From Dehalococcoidia bacterium (GTDB taxonomy: Bacteria > Chloroflexota > Dehalococcoidia > GIF9 > UBA5620): a DNA stretch of 13,834 nt. The notes below the pieces were generated by a model. The model was given only the letters and a program-made list of their open reading frames with translations. It ran no database searches and was not told the origin of the DNA. The position numbers and the translations under genes are program-made. Positions 7,996 to 12,744 of the stretch are shown here, in pieces. Where the stretch lies: assembly GCA_016783225.1 (NCBI GenBank), contig JADHWZ010000038.1, positions 1 through 13,834 on the forward strand, read 5' to 3'. Positions within the stretch are counted from its first letter, which is position 1; each line of letters opens with the position of its first letter.

Positions 7996-9012
7996 CTAGA
8001 TATATCTGCCTACCGATTTCGCAATCGGTCTGAGTTCTCCCACCAGCCTGGTGAAGTCCGAGGGACTGAGGGACTGAAGGCCGTCCACCAGGGCTTCCTT
8101 CGGATTAGGATGCACCTCAATCAGAAGGCCGTCAGCACCGGCAGCTACAACCGCCTTGGCCATCGCCGGCACCAGCGAGTAGTGACCAGCGGCATGGCTG
8201 GGATCGACGATCAAAGGCAAGTGGCTGAACTTCTTGATCACCGGTATAGAACCGATATCCAGAGAAAAGCGAGTGCTATCCTCGAAGCTCCTAACACCCC
8301 TCTCACACAGAATAAGCTGTTCATTCCCTCCGGCCAGCACGTAGTCGGCAGCAGTAAGCCATTCGGTAACAGTGGCCGATAACCCCCGCTTAAGGACAAC
8401 AGGGCGCTTGCTCTTGCCAATCTCAGTCAGCAGGGGGAAGTTCTGCATGTTCCTGGCCCCAACTTGGAGGATGTCGGCATACTTTGACACCTTCTCAACA
8501 TCATGTGGATCAACCACTTCGGTAATGACGGGTATGCCGAACTGTTCCCTCGTTTGCAGCAGCAACGCCAGTCCGGCATCCTCCAAGCCCTGGAAGGAGA
8601 AGGGCGAGGTGCGCGGTTTGAAAGCACCGCCGCGCAAAATACAGGCCCCGGCCTCCTTGACGGCCTTCACCGCCGCCGTCATCTGTGCCTCACTCTCCAC
8701 GGCGCAGGGCCCCGCCATGAGCACGATACGTTTGCCGCCGACCTCGATTCCGTCGACGGACACTATGCTGTCCTCCCCCTTGAACTCCCGGGCAGCCAGC
8801 TTGTAGGGTTTCATGATCCTGGTCACATGCTCTACCCCGGGAAGCACAGCAAAGACGTCTGCGGATAACTGTCCCGTGTTGCTTCCCAGTATGGCCACCA
8901 CGGTCTTGTCGGTACCCACGTTCATCTGGACGCCCAGTTCCAGGGATTTGGCCCGCGCCATTACCCCGTCTATCTCCCGTTGAGAGGCGCCCGTTCTCAT
9001 TTCAACTATCAT
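7996..9012 (-). CDS. aroF: 3-deoxy-7-phosphoheptulonate (DAHP) synthase, type I-beta
   Basis: A cytoplasmic enzyme that condenses phosphoenolpyruvate with erythrose 4-phosphate, the first committed step of the shikimate pathway to Phe, Tyr and Trp. With the ATG at 9012 it has 338 residues, the same length as the Thermotoga maritima enzyme, and starts the same way (MIV...). An N-terminal ferredoxin-like regulatory domain (~1-65, ending in TRIMKPYKLAAREF) is followed by the barrel with MAGPCAVES, GGAFKPRTSPFSFQG, LQVGARNMQN, PVVLKRGLSATVTEWL, ILCERGVRSFE, the metal-binding region LIVDPSHAAG and EVHPNP. GGGGGTG lies nine bases before this ATG, whereas an upstream in-frame GTG at 9024 overlaps that ribosome site. 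It sits alone behind its own Phe attenuator. In the Thermotoga enzyme the N-terminal domain mediates feedback inhibition by Tyr/Phe, so both synthesis and activity may respond to aromatic amino acids. Confidence 0.95.
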   Translation of the reverse strand: MIVEMRTGASQREIDGVMARAKSLELGVQMNVGTDKTVVAILGSNTGQLSADVFAVLPGVEHVTRIMKPYKLAAREFKGEDSIVSVDGIEVGGKRIVLMAGPCAVESEAQMTAAVKAVKEAGACILRGGAFKPRTSPFSFQGLEDAGLALLLQTREQFGIPVITEVVDPHDVEKVSKYADILQVGARNMQNFPLLTEIGKSKRPVVLKRGLSATVTEWLTAADYVLAGGNEQLILCERGVRSFEDSTRFSLDIGSIPVIKKFSHLPLIVDPSHAAGHYSLVPAMAKAVVAAGADGLLIEVHPNPKEALVDGLQSLSPSDFTRLVGELRPIAKSVGRYI

Positions 9013-9142
9013 TGCCTTTTTCACCCCCCTTTCGTATGTTCTCCTGCTGACACCTGCCCAGTTGCACTGAGCTGTCAGCCTTGCTCACCCCAGTCCTCCT
9101 GAGATTGTGCCTGCTATCACTGCCTTTCTTGCCGGAGAGAAG

Positions 9143-9172
9143 CAACAAAGAAAGCCTCCCGCCTGGGAGGCT
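9143..9172 (-). terminator. Attenuator terminator before DAHP synthase gene
   Basis: Minus-strand intrinsic terminator with an 8-bp perfect stem (plus-strand AGCCTCCC 9153-9160 and GGGAGGCT 9165-9172), a four-base loop and a U-rich tail UUCUUUGUUG. The tail is weaker than in the other copy. Its 5' arm plus loop (9161-9169) is exactly complementary to 9222-9230 in the leader-peptide end, giving a 9-bp antiterminator. About 130 bases of untranslated RNA follow before the DAHP synthase start. Confidence 0.82.
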
Positions 9173-9208
9173 CTTCCGCTTTCGTTGTTCTCTTCCTGTT
9201 TTCAGTTG

Positions 9209-9298
9209 CTAGGTCAATGCGCTCCCAGGCCCGCTTGGAGGCGTGCTAAAGTCAAAAAAGAAGAAAAAGAAGCGATAGCCGCTGGCCTGATTACGCAT
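9209..9298 (-). CDS. Phe-rich leader peptide of DAHP synthase gene
   Basis: A 29-codon frame ending in TAG, with core GYRFFFFFFDF: seven Phe codons and one Tyr. It starts with ATG 22-26 bases after the -10 box, behind GAAGGTCG. Segment 1 after the Phe codons (CACGCCT) can pair with segment 2 (GGGCCTG) with one C-C mismatch and one U-G pair, so the protector hairpin is weaker than in the other copy; the antiterminator match is unchanged. The logic is the same as in E. coli pheA-type attenuation: low charged tRNA-Phe stalls the ribosome and opens expression of the shikimate entry enzyme. Confidence 0.87.
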   Translation of the reverse strand: MRNQASGYRFFFFFFDFSTPPSGPGSALT

Positions 9299-9318
9299 TT
9301 CGACCTTCACAAGAAAGC

Positions 9319-9348
9319 ATAGTACCACAATCAAGAAAAGCTTGTCAA
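9319..9348 (-). promoter_or_regulatory. Promoter of DAHP synthase leader
   Basis: Minus-strand TTGACA (9343-9348), 18-base spacer, TACTAT (9319-9324) with TGG just upstream as an extended -10. It is identical in both boxes to the promoter of the ligase operon, with one extra spacer base. Confidence 0.8.
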
Positions 9349-9371
9349 TGCCACAGGTAGCGACAAATTAT

Positions 9372-9665
9372 CTATGGGTGAGGAGTAATCGCGAAAATTG
9401 TGATTATACCCTTAGAAGGGCCGTAATACCAAAAGACTCTATAGGCTGCGGGTGTCTTCTGCTCTGCATATGCCTCAAAAACCTTCTCTCCATTAGGCCC
9501 CTTCAAACTCATATATTCATGGGTTTGAAGGCTATTATGCCGAGGATTCACCGCTAGGAAGCTGAGGGTCTTTTTGACAGCTCTGTAACGTTTCTTTTGA
9601 GATGCATCACCCTTAAGCAGGTTATAAGTCTCACTTGCCTCTGCCGTCCATTGTAATTCAAACAA
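9372..9665 (-). CDS. RelE/ParE-like toxin (putative)
   Basis: A small basic 97-residue protein with the pattern of the RelE/ParE mRNA-interferase fold: it begins FELQWTAEASETYNLLK (strand then helix), continues with a Lys/Arg-rich helix region (KKRYRAVKKTLSFL), and ends in beta-strand-like segments EAYAEQKTPAAYRVFWYYG and IITIFAITPHP. The start is a TTG at 9665 with AAGG ten bases upstream; the only nearby ATG is out of frame. It lies 12 bases after the antitoxin candidate, the usual antitoxin-first order. Cleavage of ribosome-bound mRNA would be the family's activity, but catalytic residues cannot be assigned with certainty here. Confidence 0.65.
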   Translation of the reverse strand: MFELQWTAEASETYNLLKGDASQKKRYRAVKKTLSFLAVNPRHNSLQTHEYMSLKGPNGEKVFEAYAEQKTPAAYRVFWYYGPSKGIITIFAITPHP

Positions 9666-9677
9666 GAACGCTTGACC

Positions 9678-9953
9678 TTATAGGGCGTCAAGGTCAACTT
9701 TTGACACCCTGCCTTGTGCAGCATCGGAAAGGCCCCGCATTACCGACGAGAGAGCCTTTGGGTTATTGAATAGCCATATCTCTGAAGCAGGGATGGTTAA
9801 CTGGGGGTCTAGTACAATCTGCCCAATGGCATTTTTGTATATATGATAGGTGACACCTTCTTGTATTTGAACGCCTTGCAGAACTACGCGCCTTTTAGCA
9901 TCTGGTTTTACGCTATCAGCTATCTTTTCGAAAACCGTATCTTTTATTACCAT
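9678..9953 (-). CDS. Antitoxin-like protein, possibly AbrB/MazE-type
   Basis: A 91-residue protein in front of the RelE-like gene. The middle (AKRRVVLQGVQIQEGVTYHIYKNAIGQIVLDPQLTIP) has the alternating pattern of a SpoVT/AbrB-type swapped-hairpin domain, and the C-terminal third (SSVMRGLSDAAQGRVSKVDLDAL) is helical and acidic, as expected for a toxin-binding tail. The ATG at 9953 is chosen because GGGG lies eight bases upstream and because the predicted transcription start (near 9976) rules out an in-frame start at 9992; ATG at 9959 is an alternative. It would neutralise the toxin and repress its own promoter. The assignment is by context and residue pattern. Confidence 0.6.
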   Translation of the reverse strand: MVIKDTVFEKIADSVKPDAKRRVVLQGVQIQEGVTYHIYKNAIGQIVLDPQLTIPASEIWLFNNPKALSSVMRGLSDAAQGRVSKVDLDAL

Positions 9954-9982
9954 ATCCATACCCCATACTCTATCAGGGCGAT

Positions 9983-10011
9983 ATTGTATCATCGGTGGGA
10001 TGGTTTGTCAA
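9983..10011 (-). promoter_or_regulatory. Promoter of the toxin-antitoxin pair
   Basis: Minus-strand TTGACA (10006-10011), 17-base spacer and TACAAT (9983-9988): all six bases of the -35 and five of six of the -10 consensus. It lies 30 bases before the chosen antitoxin start. Confidence 0.8.
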
Positions 10012-10027
10012 GTGGGATATTCCCACT
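10011..10027. promoter_or_regulatory. Palindromic operator candidate next to TA promoter
   Basis: The inverted repeat AGTGGGA-TAT-TCCCACT abuts the -35 box of the toxin-antitoxin promoter. The position fits autoregulation by an antitoxin dimer; binding is inferred. Confidence 0.55.
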
Positions 10028-10196
10028 TTTGTGCTACAGAGCATTATGTCCAAACTGACCCACTACCCAACTGGCACATGGGCGGTGGACAGATTACAGG
10101 CCTTAATGTTCCGTGATTGCGTCACCGCGCAGGTGTTCTCGAAAAACGAACGCCGCGAGACGGGTGAGCAATGCGTTGAAGAAAATGCGTATGGGG

Positions 10197-10823
10197 TCAG
10201 CCGTGCAGAACAGAAACACCCTTCTTAAGGTAGGAGTAAAAGGAGAGCAGGGTGGACATAATGGCGCAATACATCAGGACAGCAAGCAGGATATTCAGAC
10301 CTGTGGCAGAATCCGGCCCTACATCGAGAGCTCCATAGAAAATGGCCACCACCAATGGTGCCAGGCAGAACCAGTAGTTAGCCTTAGACGCCAGTGTGGG
10401 CGTGGGAAACTCAAAGGTACGGGTGCGCCGTAGCCAGAAATAAGCGCCCACGCCGCCCAGCACCGCGACTCCGCCGGCAAGCACAAGCACTGCATAAGGA
10501 TACGGATTGAAGGGCATCAGGCCGTCTGTCCGGGAAAACAGCCCAGCAGCTATCGCCAGAACTAAGCTCGGCATAAGGAGTATTTGGTCGGCGAGCAAAT
10601 CGAAAAGTGCCCCGCCCAGGCTTGATTGCCCAAGCCTGCGGGCCAGCAAGCCATCCAGTCCGTCGGTAGACGCGGCGATGACGAGCAGTATGCCTGCCAG
10701 CAGGAATTCCCCTCCGCACAATAGCCAGGGAACGATACCAGCCAATACCACGCGCACCGCAGTTACAGCGTTGGGTATGTTGAGTGCTAACCTCGATTCC
10801 TGCTCCGGCGGCTGTTTGTCCAT
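10197..10823 (-). CDS. CDP-alcohol phosphatidyltransferase (PgsA-like)
   Basis: A 208-residue integral membrane enzyme of the CDP-alcohol phosphatidyltransferase class, which transfers a phosphatidyl group from CDP-diacylglycerol to an alcohol such as glycerol 3-phosphate or inositol phosphate. The class motif D-x2-DG-x2-AR-x8-G-x3-D-x3-D is intact (DGLDGLLAR at about residues 55-63, then GALFD and LLAD). It begins LALNIPNAVTAVRVVLAGIVPWLL and has about six hydrophobic segments. The ATG at 10823 has AGGA nine bases upstream; the frame is open to 10904, but without a better start. The alcohol acceptor cannot be told from the motif. It appears to stand alone between the toxin-antitoxin pair and the accessory region. 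Confidence 0.87.
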   Translation of the reverse strand: MDKQPPEQESRLALNIPNAVTAVRVVLAGIVPWLLCGGEFLLAGILLVIAASTDGLDGLLARRLGQSSLGGALFDLLADQILLMPSLVLAIAAGLFSRTDGLMPFNPYPYAVLVLAGGVAVLGGVGAYFWLRRTRTFEFPTPTLASKANYWFCLAPLVVAIFYGALDVGPDSATGLNILLAVLMYCAIMSTLLSFYSYLKKGVSVLHG

Positions 10824-10875
10824 CTGCGTCAATCCTATGGTCAGGGGACATCTCTCCCTGTTGCTTTGAGAGGGT

Positions 10876-10904
10876 AGCGTAGCACGGCATGCAGGTACTG
10901 TCAA
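10876..10904 (-). promoter_or_regulatory. Weak promoter candidate for the phosphatidyltransferase
   Basis: Minus-strand TTGACA (10899-10904) with a 17-base spacer to TACGCT (10876-10881), which matches only three bases of the -10 consensus. The position fits the gene starting at 10823. It overlaps a zinc-ribbon gene remnant on the other strand. Confidence 0.4.
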
Positions 10905-10988
10905 CGGCGCGCCGACCGCGACACCGGCGAGCAGAAGCGCCGCTTCAAGTGCCAGGCCTGCGGCAAGTGGCTAGGCAAAGCCTTCTAA
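10890..10988 (+). pseudogene. Zinc-ribbon gene remnant, copy 1
   Basis: A 32-codon frame without a start codon (a stop lies five codons upstream of the first Cys codon) reads CRYC, 16 residues, then CQACGKWLGKAF and stop. The paired CxxC motifs are those of a zinc ribbon. From 10935 the DNA matches the remnant ending at 11841; the first 29 bases of the shared part (10935-10963 and 11788-11816) are identical. It looks like the 3' end of a multicopy gene, perhaps with a transposase-type N-terminal ribbon as parent, which is a guess. Confidence 0.5.
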
Positions 10989-11030
10989 CACTATCGACTA
11001 AAGACTGCCGACTAGTGACTGGTCATCCGG

Positions 11031-11053
11031 GGGGTGCGCATCCGCCACCACGC
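11031..11053 (+). repeat. Short intergenic repeat, copy A
   Basis: Core GTGCGCATCCGCCACCACGC, also present at 11871 and 12451 on the same strand. It follows the zinc-ribbon remnant's stop by about 42 bases and precedes the promoter of the ribbon-helix-helix gene. Confidence 0.75.
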
Positions 11054-11132
11054 TCACACCCAAAATCCCATTCAATAACGACGCATTACGACTCTCAGGC
11101 AATCAGCATAGTGGCAACCAGCTTATGAGGAC

Positions 11133-11161
11133 TTGACAGATAAGTAACTTCATGTTACAAT
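11133..11161 (+). promoter_or_regulatory. Promoter of the putative RHH regulator gene
   Basis: TTGACA (11133-11138), 17-base spacer, TACAAT (11156-11161): a near-consensus sigma70-type promoter 40 bases before the ATG at 11202. Confidence 0.85.
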
Positions 11162-11168
11162 GTAACAT
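11152..11168. promoter_or_regulatory. Palindromic operator candidate over the -10 box
   Basis: The inverted repeat ATGTTACA-A-TGTAACAT covers the -10 box completely, and a further GTAAC half-site lies at 11144. A dimer bound here would block RNA polymerase. The encoded protein begins with a probable ribbon-helix-helix segment, so autorepression is likely but inferred. Confidence 0.65.
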
Positions 11169-11201
11169 ATCATTACTGGACACTAGTTAGGAGGTATTAA
11201 T

Positions 11202-11690
11202 ATGGCGCCAGTCATTCGTATCGACGATGAAGTAATGGAGGCACTCAAACAACATGCTGTACGCCTTGGTCTAGTCTTTGAATCACCGAATGCTACACTA
11301 CGCGCAATACTAGAATTGGATCGCAGGCTTGATGAGGTGACCGCTTATACTACAGAAAGTGATTCCAAAAGTATAGAAATTGAAATAAAAAGCATTCACT
11401 CTCCACGTGAATGGGCGTTGATTCCTATACCTAAGGCTAAAAGGGCTTTCTTCCCAGGATTTAAGGTGGATTTTGAATTGGTAACGGATGTCGGTACTAT
11501 CACAACGCATGTTACTTCTGACGTGAATGGAACACCGATTGGAGACCCAAGGAGTGGGAAATGTATACAAACTGGTCTCCGGGAATGGTTTGATGGGCAT
11601 CCTGCACTTAGCGACGGAGCTAAACTGCGAATTAGAGCACTAGACCCAGGAAAACGCTACGAGCTATCAGTAATTCGTAATCATACGTGA
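11202..11690 (+). CDS. Putative ribbon-helix-helix DNA-binding protein with unknown C-terminal domain
   Basis: A 162-residue protein with a strong ribosome site (AGGAGGT seven bases before ATG). Residues 3-40 (VIRIDDEVMEALKQHAVRLGL, then SPNATLRAILEL) have the strand-helix-helix pattern of ribbon-helix-helix regulators. A polar linker follows, then a domain of about 95 residues starting REWALIPIPKAKRAFFPGF and containing THVTSDVNGTPIGDPRSGKCIQTGLREWF and GAKLRIRALDPGKRYELSV, which looks beta-rich and is not recognised with confidence. The gene is visibly more AT-rich than the metabolic genes to the left, suggesting a different origin. A palindrome over its own -10 box suggests autorepression. 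It could regulate only itself or also the small genes downstream. Confidence 0.65.
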   Translation: MAPVIRIDDEVMEALKQHAVRLGLVFESPNATLRAILELDRRLDEVTAYTTESDSKSIEIEIKSIHSPREWALIPIPKAKRAFFPGFKVDFELVTDVGTITTHVTSDVNGTPIGDPRSGKCIQTGLREWFDGHPALSDGAKLRIRALDPGKRYELSVIRNHT

Positions 11691-11694
11691 CTAA

Positions 11695-11841
11695 CTATAT
11701 CACGGTGGGCCATTGCAGATAGTGCCTGGACGCTTATTTAAGAAGGAGTATCTCATCTACTGGGCCGACGAAGACTCAGGTCAGCTCAAGCGCCGCTTCA
11801 AGTGCCAGGCCTGCGGTAAATGGTTGGCAAAAGCCTTCTAG
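11695..11841 (+). pseudogene. Zinc-ribbon gene remnant, copy 2
   Basis: An open frame with no good start (only GTG at 11722 and TTG at 11713, without ribosome sites) ends in SGQLKRRFKCQACGKWLAKAF followed by TAG. The last 18 codons correspond to copy 1 ending at 10988 (ADxDxG followed by KRRFKCQACGKWL). The first CxxC pair is missing here, so no complete zinc site can form. It is best read as a truncated gene relic carried together with the downstream short repeat. Confidence 0.5.
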
Positions 11842-11870
11842 TTAGGCCCTGGCTTCGGACCCACGCCGGC

Positions 11871-11892
11871 GGTGCGCATCCGTCACCACGCA
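11871..11892 (+). repeat. Short intergenic repeat, copy B
   Basis: Same core as copies A and C (GTGCGCATCCGTCACCACGC), 30 bases after the stop of the second zinc-ribbon remnant. A TATAAT at 11896-11901 directly follows and could serve the next small gene, although no -35 box is evident. Confidence 0.75.
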
Positions 11893-11918
11893 TAGTATAA
11901 TAACAGAAGGAGCTCAAA

Positions 11919-12125
11919 ATGCCACACATATGCGAGACTTGCAGCCATGCATTCAGGTTTGACTTTCCGCCTACATCAGGTGGCTCCGACGATGGCGTTC
12001 ACTGCAAATCGCCACAAATGGCAGACGAATGCCGCGGCTGCGCAACCGGTAACGCCGTCTTACTTTGGCGCGTAGAAATCATCTCTGACGACGCCAAATG
12101 CCCCCATTGGGCGAGGGCAAATTAG
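11919..12125 (+). CDS. Small Cys-rich protein of unknown function
   Basis: A 68-residue protein with AAGGAG seven bases before its ATG. Six cysteines are arranged as CETC near the start, Cys29 in VHCKSP, CRGC around 38-41, and KCPHW near the end, suggesting a small structural zinc or Fe-S site. The segment LLWRVEIISDDAKCPHW looks like a conserved tail. I do not recognise the family. It lies between repeat copies B and C, followed by another small gene 58 bases on, and the two may be co-transcribed. Confidence 0.65.
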   Translation: MPHICETCSHAFRFDFPPTSGGSDDGVHCKSPQMADECRGCATGNAVLLWRVEIISDDAKCPHWARAN

Positions 12126-12183
12126 ATCACCTACTTACTACAGCACTAGCAAAGCCCTGAACGAATTGAAGAGGAGGACAGCC

Positions 12184-12375
12184 ATGGAAAGCACCACCGA
12201 CGATTCCCCAGATATCGAAACGAACCAGGATGCTTGGCAACTAATACAATCCTACTTGAAGGACGTCTCTCGCCGAATACCTGGCGAAACAGAGATCCAG
12301 TCTAAACTGGGTCTCTGGGAGGCTGCTGACCGTATTGAGGAATTGCTCGACAGGATAGATATGTTGAAATCCTAA
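12184..12375 (+). CDS. Small acidic helical protein of unknown function
   Basis: A 63-residue protein with a strong GAGGAGG site six bases before the ATG, which decides this start over an in-frame TTG at 12166. The N-terminus is acidic and disordered-looking; residues 20-63 (DAWQLIQSYLKDVSRR, then LGLWEAADRIEELLDRIDML) look like two amphipathic helices with heptad-spaced leucines and isoleucines. No family is recognised. It follows the Cys-rich gene in the same direction. Confidence 0.6.
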   Translation: MESTTDDSPDIETNQDAWQLIQSYLKDVSRRIPGETEIQSKLGLWEAADRIEELLDRIDMLKS

Positions 12376-12392
12376 CCCAAACGAAAGGCACA

Positions 12393-12415
12393 CCGGGGTG
12401 ATGTAAGTACCCCGG
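12393..12415 (+). other. Hairpin downstream of the 63-residue gene
   Basis: CCGGGGT and ACCCCGG form a 7-bp stem with a nine-base loop. The right arm can alternatively pair with GGGGGTA at about 12424-12430. No T-run follows, so termination is uncertain. Confidence 0.4.
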
Positions 12416-12450
12416 CAACCCACGGGGGTAACCCTTTCTAGCCAGCCTGG

Positions 12451-12474
12451 GGGGTGCGCATCCGTCACCACGCA
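12451..12474 (+). repeat. Short intergenic repeat, copy C
   Basis: Third copy of the core GTGCGCATCCGTCACCACGC. Only a trace of the zinc-ribbon end may remain before it (CTTTCTAG at 12434-12441). From here to the methyltransferase start I see no gene on either strand. Confidence 0.72.
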
Positions 12475-12613
12475 CGAAGCCAAATCTAGCAGCCTGGGAA
12501 TACCGCCAATTCTGTATCTACTAATGTCCGCTGAGACCCTAGCCGAGTACCAACACCCTCACCAAAACACCTGCTGGTTGAGACGACAACTGTAGGCGTC
12601 AATTCTGACAACG

Positions 12614-12622
12614 TGCTATAAT
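12614..12622 (+). promoter_or_regulatory. Extended -10 promoter candidate for the DCD-methyltransferase gene
   Basis: TGC-TATAAT at 12614-12622 is a perfect extended -10, but no clear -35 is present at the right distance. The transcript would start near 12629, before all candidate starts of the gene. The early leader could fold through AGGGGT (12633-12638) and ACCCCT (12660-12665). Confidence 0.5.
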
Positions 12623-12744
12623 GAATCTCCGTAGGGGTCGCAGACTGCCCAGTGGAGAAACCCCTTAGCCAAGTCATCCAGATTCAAATGGTATCAGCCG
12701 CCCGAGGCTCTGCATCCGCAGAAACCGCTTCTGCGCGCGTTCTA

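Larger units (their letters stand above)
9142..9348 (-). repeat. Duplicated Phe attenuator unit, copy 2
   Basis: The counterpart of the block at 7701-7904, in the same orientation and about 1.44 kb away. The two copies flank the DAHP synthase gene, so a tandem duplication of leader (or leader plus gene) followed by divergence would explain the arrangement. Confidence 0.85.

Noticed and set aside
7701..9348. T-box or amino-acid riboswitch as the basis of the two leaders
   Set aside because: The conserved T-box sequence is absent; the Phe-rich translated leader and three-way pairing explain the structure better.
10030..10196. Possible small genes between the toxin-antitoxin promoter and the phosphatidyltransferase
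   Set aside because: Short frames here lack ribosome sites and family features; I see nothing supportable in this stretch.
10411..10890. A 159-codon minus-strand frame overlapping the phosphatidyltransferase, with AGGGAGAG before an internal ATG
   Set aside because: The overlapping frame has the full CDP-alcohol phosphatidyltransferase motif; this one has a random composition and no family pattern.
10890..12474. Integron cassette array with attC sites
   Set aside because: GTTAGGC after the second remnant fits a core site, but no matching inverse core (RYYYAAC) and no consistent attC fold is seen at the three repeats, and no integrase is in the window.
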